From assembly GCF_018687715.1 (NCBI RefSeq), contig NC_056762.1, forward strand, positions 31,174,864-31,238,863: a stretch of DNA of 64,000 bases, in the 5' to 3' direction. The position numbers and the translations under genes were made by a program. The notes below the pieces were generated by a model, which was given only the letters and a program-made list of their open reading frames with translations, ran no database searches and had not been told where the DNA came from. Of the stretch, positions 10,301 to 19,127 are shown one piece after another. This DNA comes from Carya illinoinensis. Its lineage: Eukaryota; Streptophyta; Magnoliopsida; Fagales; Juglandaceae. The stretch's first letter is position 1; every line of letters begins with the position of its first letter.

Positions 10301-13300
10301 CCCTATCACGGCTTGAACTACCCTCGTTCAAGGACCAATCCAATCTCTTAAGCTCCCTTCGTTTCTTGGCTCCTTTAATTTTAGAATGCGAATGGCCCAC
10401 CTCTATGGCCGTGAGAAGGGCCAAAAACTGTTCTTCATAGCCTACACACTTCATACCCACTATCTGTTGAATGTCTTTAACCTTGTTGAATACCCAATCC
10501 GACATCTCACACTCATTTGGTAGAAGACAGTCTAAAGGAAATGGACTCTTGTCCCCCTGCCCTTCACACTGATTATGGCCTTCCCATTCCACCATTGTGT
10601 TCATTATCTCCACTCCCTCTGAGGTGGTTTCAGATGAAATACTAGGAATCTCCCTTAAGGTCATCGGCTGATTTAATTCTTGAGAGTCAGGAACCATTAT
10701 TATTTCATCACTTTGAGCCGTAGGATCCTCCCTTAGGATCTCCGAACTGTTCTGTCCCCCAACAGCAAGTGGTAAAGCTCTCGGGATATGCTGTTTTTCG
10801 ATTTCCTCCAAGTTCTCTTCATCCCGTTCGAATCCGTGTTCTACGAGAAGGTCCAGGTGTTCTCCCTCTGAGCCATGCAACTCCGTTTGAGCGAAATACT
10901 CCACCATACTACCTATAGGTAAGTTCTGTGCGTAAATATCTGGGAAAAGAACCGTCGGAGGCTGAATCTCCTCTTTTTCCTCCACACGATGCGGTAAAAT
11001 CTGCTCCACCCTTCTCGCCGGCGATGTCTGTGATGCCGGCAAAACTTTCGCCGTCGTTATCTGTTCGGCCTGAGTTTGGGTCGACGTAGACTTCTGTTCT
11101 GCCGATGTATATGGGTCGGGTCTCAGGTTTCGAATCCTCCAGGTTTTTTGAGGTATCGGATCGTGAGATGAGGCCGGGTCATACGGCTTCCTGAGCGGGC
11201 CTTTACCCGTGGGCCCCTTTCTGCCCAGATGAAAAGGCCTCGTGGCCCTAGCTTTCTCCCCCTCCAGGCCCAGATCCGGCCCAAAATAAGCCTGCCCCAT
11301 TTCTTTCTTTAATAAGCACTCTATTTTCCTATGTAAGTCTAAAATCTGCGTTTTTGCTTCCCACAACAACTTCAACGTTTCCCCATCAGACACGCCACCT
11401 AGCTGTCTGCTACTACTCTGCCCCTGGACCAGGCACGTCTCTCTGTCAGGGACATGACCCAACGCCATACCTTCTTCATTTTCAGTACGCTGCTCCTTCG
11501 GCTGCTCCACCATCAGTGCCTCCTTGTAGGACAAAGGCTGTGACTGCACCAACCACTGCTTGCCTATCGTCTTCTTCCTACTGTCCTCAGTTTGCACTTT
11601 TCTCCTTTCATCAACAAAATCCCACAGCACCTCCCCCATCTTAATCCACCCACTTCTCTCTTCCTCTGGTATGAATATGAAGTTCCTCCTCCCACCAACT
11701 CCATACTCTACCACTGCCAGATAACGACCTCTCGAATTTGAACACCGTTGAGCAATGAAACTACTGCTGCCTTCCCTTTTTGAGGTATAAAATTCCTTTT
11801 GTTCTTCCTTTGAACAGACCGCCATGGCCTTTGCCAACCACTGCACCGCTAATGGACCCAGAGCTATCTGTGCCACCATCCTCCAAGTTTTTTCTGTGAT
11901 AACCACCCTGCCCCCCTCCTTTACGAGAGAAAAGCATTTTGAATCAATCACAACCTCCTTACACCACTGCATAACGTAAAGCAAGAACCTAAACTAAGCA
12001 CCGCCGTGAGAACCGTCGTTAACTACCCCAACTAAAGAAACTGAAAAGCACTAACCATCACAGGAGAGAAAGTGTACGGAGAGAAAAGCACTTCCCCCAC
12101 GAGTAAATGTTAATGTTAAATGTTAGAAAGTTATAATAATTAGGTAATGATTAGATGAAAAAGCTAAATATTTGAAATTGAAAAGTGTTTGTGTTTGTGT
12201 TGTTTGGATGTTGAGATGAGGTGAGATGGGACGAGTTAGGAGGATTTTGCTATTCAAATCAGGCCTAAGACTTAATTTTGATCGGTGGCTGTCATGGAAT
12301 TATCCAGAAGGAAGGAGATTAAAGAGTGTGGAAGCAACTCTTGAAAACAAAACCACGAGGTTGAATTGATCAAAGATAATAGCAGTCAATAACATGATTT
12401 CCATGGTCTGCAAACACTTATGTATACTAATCTCCATCTTTGCTTACCAAGCAATATAACTATATATTGATATGAAATAGGCTTTTCTTGTGGGCCCTGG
12501 CCCTTGCCAAGTTTGATATGCAGTTGACAGAAACTGTGCCCGCCACACCCCTGAGGTGCACCCAAAGAAACCTTGTTCAATTTTCTAACAATAAACTCCT
12601 TATCTTAGTTGCATTCAGGGTGTTTGAACCCGACCTGACATCTTCTTGTGTGGTGAGGTGAAATTGATTCTCAGATAATTATCTTACCTCCTTTTTCACA
12701 AAACCTTTTTAGTTTTGAAAATTGCTATCTTTCTCCTGTGGAAAATTAGCTTTTTTGAATTTTTTGCTTGTTTCTAAATCTTCAATATTTGTTGCTTGCC
12801 TAGTTTAAAATTTAAATTCTCCCTCTCTACCCAATATAAACTCAGTCTATCCTCTACCATGTCTGCATTGCTATTTTACATGTACTAGCACCTTAGTTAT
12901 GATGCTTCTTTCGAGGTTTAGGCTTGGGCACATCTTCTTAGTGAACGTTTTTCCAATGATTTTAGTTTTCATAATACTTTCTTTATTGTTACCCAGCAGC
13001 TGAGCAACATAAATGTTAGAATAGTAGTCAGCTTTGTTTCCACTTTTCACTTTTTCCTTCTATTTTTTTTTTTGTTTTAAAAATAAATCTTATTTGTTTG
13101 GCATTCCATTTCTAGATGGGTTTGAAATAGTTCCTCCACAATTCCTCAAGAAACGTTTTTTCTTGCTGAAGCTGGAAAGAGATAAAATTCTGCACAAGGT
13201 CCACCATTGAGCCTTGCCTGATGTTGGGAAAAAGAGATATGACTGCCATAATTTAAGTAATTATTATGAGTAACTAGATAATGTTTTATATTGTCGTGGA

Positions 13301-15523
13301 AGATTATAGTCTTTTAGATTTGCTGCTCTCTTATTGATCAGCAATATCTTTGTCTATAACTGCTGTTACTTGTGGCTGGGGAAGCCTTTTTTTTCATAGT
13401 CAAAGTCTACCAGAAAGAATCTGCCTCCAAAAATTAACATTGATTGTGGAAGGTTTTGGTCCTTGAAAATCAATCTCAACTGGGAATGTTGCCAATTTGA
13501 GATTCGTTTTGTATTCCCCATTTACTCCTTATTCTTTCTGCTGGAGTGAATGATAGGACAGAGATGATTTTAACTGGTTCTAAATTTAACACGGTCCAGT
13601 TCTGACATTTTACCTCTATTTGCTGCTAACCAGGTGGTTTACATGGCTGTTGTTGGATCATTCCCATTCAACTCATTTCTTTCCGGCCTACTTTCTTGCA
13701 TAGGAACAGCAGTCCTCGCTGGTAAGCACAATATTTAGTTTACTTTTTATTTTGTAAGGGGTGGATCACATAAAGTGAGGGAAGAAATTTCTTGCAATCC
13801 AGGCATCTAGACCTCCCTGGTGAACCATGATTCATCTTCTTTTGAAACTGCCATGCCCCCATATAATTTTAAGTAGTGTGAATTAGTGTCATTGAAATAT
13901 TTCAACTTTACTTTTTCCCAAGCCTGCTCCCCTTTTGTGCTCATTTATATTTCATGACATCCAATCTGCATAGTTTGTTGATTTGATACTTACAATAAAA
14001 GGAATAGTTCTAGAATTAATTTTTACTTATATATAAAGAAAGAATTGGTCTGGTAATTCACTCTTAAAAACATAATTTTACTTTAAAAAAAAAAAAAAAA
14101 ACCACTCTTAAGAACATGGGTACGAAGTTCTCTATGGAAAAAGGCTAAGCCAATGCTAATAAGTAATGACCTTCTAGATTAGAAAAAAAAAGTAATGACC
14201 TTCTAAGATATCCATGCATAGGCGATGCACTTGTATATGTCCCATATACTGGGCTCTTTCATATTCTAATGATCAATAAAATCTTGTTTACCAATAAAAA
14301 AACCTTTTTAGAGATGTCTTGTCTAGAGCAAAAAAATATGGAACTAATCCTCTTGGATGCAAACAATTTCTATGGGCCATTGGATTTGGGGAACTTCCCT
14401 TTAAATTACTTGAGGTTCACTCACGGAAAACTTTTTATTGAGGGCCTGTGCACTCCCGGACTTAGTCTAGACTTTGTTCTAGGACACCCGGTGCCAATAA
14501 CAAAAACTAAATGCCTGGATGAAGGAACTGAAACTTTATTGGTTTGATCAATATCTCAATTCGTTGATTTTCTCAATAAACGGTCCTCCTTATTGTAAAA
14601 AACCACGGCAATGAGGATTTAAATGAGAAAGACTGTTGGATGGTTTTTAACAGACTGAATTGATATTTTATGTAGGTTTGCAGTCCTCATCTTTTATTAT
14701 TGGAAGGGTTGCAAGAAATTTGATGTTTTCGTTAGAATTTGCTAATCACCAAGGTTAAATATTCAAATAGAGCAATTTATGGGTGGAAGGAGATGGTTGG
14801 AATAAGAACTATAAAGATTCAGAAACTGAAGTCATAGGAATTGGGCAACGCACTTCAAATAAATATAGAGAACTGTTTCAGTTAAAAATGTAAAATGGTA
14901 GAAATTTGACTAATGTGACGTTTGAGTGGTAGTGGACAAATGGCAGTTTAAGAAACACCTCACAAGTGGCTGGAAATTCCCGCCCTCACTGCTGCATGAG
15001 TTTTCTACCAAGGAATATTATTTAGAATCGTGAAGTGTAAAAATGTTGTGTAATTTTTTTTTTAAAAAAATAGAATTTATTATTAAAAAATTAATTTTTT
15101 TAAAGTAGTAAGTTTTGTATCTACTCATTTTTCTAAAAAAAATTGTGTGATGTTTGTGCATTTTATAACTGCAAATAATTTCTCTTCCCCAAAAGTGCAC
15201 GATTCCAATGCTGATTAAATTCCTTGACTGCAAATGCAGTTTGCCTCCGCATCCAAGTGAACAAGGAAAACAAGGAATTCAAGGTAAACTTTTTCCCTCC
15301 TAGATAGTTTTTCCTGTTGTGTACCTCTTAGATGTGCAGGAAAGGAAACTTGAATGCAAGCAATTTTGAATCTAAATTTAGAGTGCTTCGTTATTGGTAC
15401 AGTAATTTTTAATGCAACCTTTCTTTTTTGAACTTGTAGGATTTAGCCCCAGAGCGTGCTTTTGCTGATTTTGTTCTCTGCAATTTGGTGCTCCATTTGG
15501 TTATTATGAATTTCCTCGGATAA
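4395..15523 (+). CDS. DAD1: Oligosaccharyltransferase subunit DAD1 (5 exons)
   Basis: DAD1 is a small integral-membrane subunit of the ER oligosaccharyltransferase, which transfers the preassembled glycan from dolichyl diphosphate to asparagine of nascent proteins. Exons are 4395-4478, 4558-4605, 13634-13721, 15240-15283 and 15440-15523. All introns are GT-AG, and the joined frame gives 115 aa, the family's usual length. Recognisable blocks are an N-terminal [26 protein letters not shown] (first membrane segment), [11 protein letters not shown] followed by a second hydrophobic segment, the loop [20 protein letters not shown], and a C-terminal hydrophobic segment ending NFLG. The whole reads like Arabidopsis DAD1 with few substitutions. 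Intron 2 is 9028 bp, swollen by a LINE; introns 1 and 4 are 79 and 156 bp. Exon 1 starts at the first in-frame ATG with a family-like N terminus. Nothing suggests the gene is broken. Confidence 0.97.
5209..5310 (+). repeat. 34-bp tandem repeat, three copies, in DAD1 intron 2
   Basis: Three consecutive 34-bp units (5209-5242, 5243-5276, 5277-5310) begin CTTCGCTTTGTTGAG and end CAAGCCTTCGTTC. They are identical apart from the last base of unit 3. The perfection indicates recent expansion. Confidence 0.95.
6639..10272 (-). pseudogene. LINE ORF2: endonuclease-reverse transcriptase, two frameshifts
   Basis: ORF2 starts at 10272 ([15 protein letters not shown], the usual opening of the AP-type endonuclease). 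It contains the endonuclease motifs GGDFN and SDHFP. The reverse transcriptase motifs are [28 protein letters not shown] and the catalytic LLFADDT. Downstream is the zf-RVT zinc-binding domain with a CxxC...HLLLHC pattern (CMCKRA, then HLLLHCE). The frame breaks near 10020-10050, just after [11 protein letters not shown]. It breaks again near 7577, where a C-run is one base shorter than in the sister copy at about 29660. Neither break touches a catalytic motif. The stop is at 6639. Confidence 0.93.
10269..11984 (-). CDS. LINE ORF1 protein (571 aa), intact
   Basis: This is the first ORF of the LINE, presumed to be an RNA-binding chaperone that forms the retrotransposition particle with ORF2. 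The N-terminal part (about residues 1-130) resembles the region found in many plant LINE ORF1 proteins, with [17 protein letters not shown], then [20 protein letters not shown] and [17 protein letters not shown] saw no CCHC knuckle. The remainder is low-complexity, acidic and proline-rich. No stop codon interrupts 571 codons. Its TGA overlaps the ORF2 ATG as ATGA at 10272-10269. The start at 11984 is the first ATG of the frame; an upstream start is not excluded. Confidence 0.8.
   Translation of the reverse strand: MLYVMQWCKEVVIDSKCFSLVKEGGRVVITEKTWRMVAQIALGPLAVQWLAKAMAVCSKEEQKEFYTSKREGSSSFIAQRCSNSRGRYLAVVEYGVGGRRNFIFIPEEERSGWIKMGEVLWDFVDERRKVQTEDSRKKTIGKQWLVQSQPLSYKEALMVEQPKEQRTENEEGMALGHVPDRETCLVQGQSSSRQLGGVSDGETLKLLWEAKTQILDLHRKIECLLKKEMGQAYFGPDLGLEGEKARATRPFHLGRKGPTGKGPLRKPYDPASSHDPIPQKTWRIRNLRPDPYTSAEQKSTSTQTQAEQITTAKVLPASQTSPARRVEQILPHRVEEKEEIQPPTVLFPDIYAQNLPIGSMVEYFAQTELHGSEGEHLDLLVEHGFERDEENLEEIEKQHIPRALPLAVGGQNSSEILREDPTAQSDEIIMVPDSQELNQPMTLREIPSISSETTSEGVEIMNTMVEWEGHNQCEGQGDKSPFPLDCLLPNECEMSDWVFNKVKDIQQIVGMKCVGYEEQFLALLTAIEVGHSHSKIKGAKKRRELKRLDWSLNEGSSSRDRVKGKGTFVSL
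14228..14302 (+). mobile_element. LINE 3'-end remnant
   Basis: TTGTATATGTCCCATATACTGGGC... ending CAATAAAATCTTGTTTACC plus an A-run matches the 3'-terminal pattern of the plus-strand LINE copies in the window (GTATACTTC...ACTTGGGC...CAATAAAATT...TTAC). Only the tail remains. It lies in DAD1 intron 3. Confidence 0.45.
14310..14545 (+). mobile_element. SINE, 5'-truncated copy
   Basis: The sequence follows the body of the SINE at 23781 block by block: GCAAACAATTTCTATGGGCC, GATTTGGGGAACTTCCC, CTCACGGAAAACT, GGGCCTGTGCACTCC, GACTTTGTTCTAGGACACC and GGTGCCAATAACAAA. The tRNA-like head with its A and B boxes is missing or decayed. It lies in DAD1 intron 3. Confidence 0.6.
15020..15190. mobile_element. 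MITE, second family (TTAATTTTTT core)
   Basis: An AT-rich block of about 170 bp contains TAGAATTTATTATTAAAAAA, then TTAATTTTTT and later CTACTCATTTTTC. Its ends read GTGAAGTGTAAAAATG and CATTTTATAACTGC. The same order of blocks recurs at 16955, 42535, 46040, 46625, 49962 and 63272, so this is a dispersed family. This copy lies at the end of DAD1 intron 3, about 50 bp before exon 4. Confidence 0.6.
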
Positions 15524-16400
15524 ATTGCCACCTTTGGTAGTTCTGTAATTTTGTTTCCTTGAACTTATTAACTAGGACACACCCATAAAGCAGTTACCAT
15601 CCAGTGGCAGCAAATTTTCCATGGTTTGTAACTCTGGACTCTGGAGCATACTACTTATGAGATAGAACAAGAAGAAAGGAAAAGAAATTATCACAGACAA
15701 CTCTGCAGGCCCTCCCAGGCCCATCTCTCTAGAAACAAACATCAATATTTTGTCCTTACTGTGCATCTTCGGTTTCTTTTTGTCAGTGCCATCCTTGGTT
15801 TGTCAGGCTTAATTTGTGTATTTCGAGGGCTTCCGTTTTTCTGTAGCACTTGCCTTTTCTGCTTTGGACGATGGGTAAAAAAAATTATTTTTATTTTTAT
15901 TTATTTTTTCAAATCATTTTTAATACTTTTAAATATTTAAAAAAATATAAAAAATTTATAATAATATTAAAATAAAATTTCTTAATCATTAAGAAAAAGC
16001 AAAAAAAAAAAATAAATGGCCAGCGGTGGCCCCAGCGGGAGCCACCAGTGGCCTAAGTATTTCCTTCTACTTTAAAAAAGAAAAAACCCCTTCTTTCCTT
16101 TGTATTTATGTTTAAAATTTATTTTCAAACTCACATAAAATTTATGTTTAAAAGTATTTGCAAAATATGTTTGTATGTAAAATAATTTGTAAATCTTATT
16201 TTGATAAAAAATAAAAAAATAAAACATTAGTTAAGGAATCGTTTTTTCTGTTGAGTGATTTGATTGATATTGAAAGGATATTCTGAATACGCTTCATCCA
16301 TGTTTCGTATCAGAAAGGGCAAAGAATTGGAGCCGCACATTGATGATAAAGTTATTTGATTGATCTTGCAAATAGATTCATGTAAGACTTTTTATTCCTT
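15524..16400. other. DAD1 3' UTR and intergenic DNA
   Basis: The first few hundred bases after the DAD1 stop should contain its 3' UTR. The rest is AT-rich, with a short GC patch at 16015-16060 (a repeated GCCACC/GTGGCC motif). No gene was seen. Confidence 0.5.
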
Positions 16401-16576
16401 ATGCAAAATTGGACTTGATTGATCCCCCCCCCCCCCCCGGTTCTTCCTCTCTCTCTCTCTCTCTCTCTCTATGCAAAATTGGACTTGATTGATCTTCCCA
16501 TCTAGCCTCTCTCTCTCTCTCTCTGCAAAATTGGACTTGATTGATCTTTCCATCTAGCTTCTCTCTCTCTCTCTCC
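16401..16576 (+). repeat. Compound microsatellite with three copies of an interspersed 20-bp block
   Basis: The block TGCAAAATTGGACTTGATTG occurs at about 16402, 16472 and 16524. Each copy is followed by a cytosine run or CCATCTAGC and then a (CT)n tract. The first block is followed by an uninterrupted C-run (16424-16438). The alternation suggests unequal exchange or slippage between CT tracts. Confidence 0.85.
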
Positions 16577-16954
16577 CCTTGTGGTATTTTATCTAGGATG
16601 ATAAAATTTCAACTTGGTAGGAGATCTAGAAATTTCATAGAGAAGTGAGGAGAAGATGAAAATTCAAAGGTTCCAACTAGACATTTTATATTTTGCTTTT
16701 AAAAAAATTAGACTTGTATGATAGGTTTTTCTTTATTGGCATCAAGTATTTGGACTAATCTAATAATGCACGGACCCTCCACGGGACAAGGACTTGTATG
16801 ATGGTTGCAATTGACCCATATCTACTATATTTATGCCTATAATGAAATGTGAGCTAGTTTGCATGTTTCAGATTTTATTATGTATCACCGTATTTGAATT
16901 GATAAGATAGATTTGTTTCATGGAATCGTGTAAATCACTTTTTTTATTTAGAGA

Positions 16955-17135
16955 AATTATATTTACAATTATAGAGTATGTAAGTGTTGCATAATCGTTT
17001 TAAAAAAAATGAATAAATATATTATTTATATGAAAAAAATTAATTTTTTTAATAATAGATTCTACTTTTTTCAAAAAGATTCTACAGCGTTTATATATTT
17101 TATGACTGTATATAACATTGATCTTCTCTTTTAAT
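16955..17135. mobile_element. MITE, second family (TTAATTTTTT core)
   Basis: Starts AATTATATTTACAATTATAG, contains GAAAAAAATTAATTTTTTTA and a TTCTACTTTTTTC block, and ends TTTTATGACTGTATATAAC. The order of blocks is the same as at 63272 and 42535. Confidence 0.6.
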
Positions 17136-17274
17136 CGATCACATGATTTGAAATGATGTCTTGAACTACTCATCACCTTCAGTGTTTAATACCATATTTA
17201 TTAATCATTTATTATTATTTAAAAAGTTATGTAAATAATAAATATTATCTAAAATTTATTTATTTTAGGGTTGG

Positions 17275-17488
17275 TTTGGATACTCAAATCTAAACAAACT
17301 ATCTAATCTCATCTTATATAATCATTGTAAATTTCATAAATTATCACATAAAATATAATAAACAATTTAACTTTTTTAAATTTTAAAATACAAGTAATAT
17401 TAAAAAATTATATTATAATAATATTTTATTTAATTTTTAACAAAATATCTCTTCTTATATAATCTAAATTGTGTAACCAAATGAGAGA
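17275..17488. mobile_element. MITE of the GATGAGATGAG family
   Basis: Opens GGTTGGTTTGGATACTCAAA and continues with ATCTCATCTTATATAATCAT. It has the AT-rich core AAAATATAATAAACAATTTA and closes TAATCTAAATTGTGTAACC. Similar to 61828-62000. Confidence 0.6.
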
Positions 17489-17639
17489 GGAAAAATCGAT
17501 ACATTTGTTGTATATGTATACCTTATGGATTTTGGCCAATTAGATGATAACTCTTATAATAATTTAATAATGAAGGAAATAAATGTAAACTTTTGATTTT
17601 TTCTTAAAATTTTATTCAGATATCCTAAATTTTTTGAGC

Positions 17640-18475
17640 TAGTTTGGTCACAAAATTATCTCATTTTATCTCATATAATCATTATAACTTTTTTAAACTT
17701 TTATACAAAATATAATAAAATAATTCAATTTTTTCAAATTTTAAAATAATAATAATATTAAAAAAAGGATCCTACATATTGATATGACACATTATCAGTG
17801 TGTCGCGTGTCCCCTCAACTCATTTAATCTCCTCCCTCAAGTAGTCTAGTCACTGCGCACTGCCACTTGCAGCGCCGTCACCTGCGTCAACCCCATCTCA
17901 AGCCGACGACCATCCCATGGGCTCCCACCCCCCTTCCCGGGCAGCCCCCTTCTCCCCATCTCCCCACAAGACTCACTTTCAAATAGTTCTCCACAAATTC
18001 TCCATCATAACGCTATCGTACGTCGTCTCCATGCCACCGGACCCCTATCACCGAGTTTCTTTTCCTATGATGACCATTCCATGCTCTTCTAGCCATCGTC
18101 AAAGCCTCCCCCGGGCGGCAGCCCCCTTCTCCTCCTAAGATCATCTCCCGAATGGGGCCTCATGGGTTCTCCACTATAGCGTCGCCATACGCTATTCCCA
18201 CGCCACCGAACCACCACCACTGAGCTCCCATTCCTCTGGCGACCAACCCTTGCTCTTCCAGCCACCCATGCTCTACATGGCCGCCATGGGGAGGGGGGGA
18301 GAAAAAAAATTTGGAGGGAGAGAAAGGAAGAGGAAAAAAAATAGGAGAAGACATGGGATCCTTTTGTGTCTATATTATTTTTCTAATAATATTTTATTTA
18401 ACTTTCAACAGAAATATCTTATCTCATTTCATCTTATTTTATCTTATTTGAAATGTATAATTAAACGAAACTAGT
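17640..18475. mobile_element. GATGAGATGAG-family MITE interrupted by another insertion
   Basis: The left half (17640-17765) runs TTTGGTCACAAAATTATCTC through ATAATAATATTAAAAAA. The right half (about 18373-18475) continues CTAATAATATTTTATTTAAC and TCTCATTTCATCTTATTTTA. Joined, they match the uninterrupted copy at 61828-62000. The intervening sequence (17766-18372) is foreign to the family. Confidence 0.6.
17766..18372. mobile_element. Insertion of about 600 bp with short inverted ends (AAAGGATCC)
   Basis: The insert begins AAAGGATCCTACAT and ends GACATGGGATCCTTTT, a short inverted repeat, and sits within a MITE. It is much richer in C than its surroundings, with CCACCGGACC/CCACCGAACC-type blocks that occur twice. 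It includes the motif GACACATTATCAGTGTGTC, an inverted repeat in itself. A frame of about 70 codons opens at 17917, but I recognise nothing in it. A target duplication was not found. Confidence 0.45.
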
Positions 18476-18499
18476 TTACAGTTTGATAACGTTTAATAA

Positions 18500-18698
18500 G
18501 GTATAGTTTAGATAGTAAGATGAGATAAAACGAGATAGTTTTAAATGAAAATTGAATAAAATATTATTAAAATATTATTTTTTAATATTATTATTATTTT
18601 AAAATTAAAAAAATTAAATATTTATTATATTTTATATAAAAATTTTTAAAAATTGTAAGGATGAGTTTGGATTGAATAAAATGAGATAAACCGTTTCT
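18500..18698. mobile_element. MITE of the GATGAGATGAG family
   Basis: Opens AAGGTATAGTTTAGATAGTA, then GATGAGATAAAACGAGATAG and the core TGAAAATTGAATAAAATATT. It closes GGATGAGTTTGGATTGAATA. It ends about 430 bp before the ATS1 start codon, so it may contribute to that promoter region. Confidence 0.65.
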
Positions 18699-19127
18699 AT
18701 GTAAAAGCGGATGCAAGGATTGCGAACTGCGAAGGAGAAGAAGACAGGAACTGGGCTCCACCATTCTCTGAGACGATAAACACATAGAGGAGGACCCACC
18801 AGTCTCCACCATCACATCTCCCGTTACCTGCACCCCCATTCTCTGCCACTTGTCCCCTTCAGCCCCAATCCAAAACCGTCCTCCACTAGGTCTGACGACG
18901 TCGTCTGTTCTGGTATATATAAAGCACGTGCGCCCGCGGCCCGCCAATCCCAGACTTCTCTCTCTTCTCTATTCACACACTCATTGTCCCTCTGAGGCTC
19001 TGACTCTCTAGCTAGCCTCAGCCCACCTTAAGAAACGAAAGCGTACGGGCAAGGCAAATTTCTCTGCTCTCCGCTTTGGAAAATCAACAGAAAAAATTCC
19101 TCATAAATAATAAAGAAGATTCTGAAT
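18699..19127 (+). promoter_or_regulatory. ATS1 promoter and 5' UTR region
   Basis: This GC-richer interval precedes the ATS1 ATG. A TATA-like TATATATAAAG occurs at about 18913-18923, some 205 bp upstream of the ATG. It is followed by a CT-rich leader (TCTCTCTTCTCTATTC), typical of plant 5' UTRs. The assignment is by position only. Confidence 0.5.

Larger units (their letters stand above)
6554..12124 (-). mobile_element. Near-full-length L1-clade LINE in DAD1 intron 2
   Basis: This non-LTR retrotransposon lies antisense to DAD1. Its 3' end is the T-run at 6554-6562 (a poly-A tail on the minus strand). It then carries ORF2 (10272 down to 6639), ORF1 (11984 down to 10269) and a 5' UTR of about 140 bp. 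Flanking AGAAGGTTATAAT (6541-6553) and AGAAAGTTATAAT (12125-12137) are a 13-bp target duplication with one mismatch. ORF1 is open; ORF2 has two frameshifts. The element is therefore structurally complete but unlikely to be autonomous now. Confidence 0.93.
6323..12265. mobile_element. Tourist-like (PIF/Harbinger) MITE split by a LINE
   Basis: The left end GGCCTGGTTTGGATAG (from 6323) and right end CTATTCAAATCAGGCC (to 12265) are inverted repeats flanked by TAA on both sides (6320-6322 and 12266-12268). A 3-bp TAA duplication is the PIF/Harbinger hallmark. The two halves, 6323-6553 and 12125-12265, rejoin to about 360 bp, similar to the uninterrupted relative at 38461-38827. The LINE at 6554-12124 entered between them. 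Confidence 0.75.
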
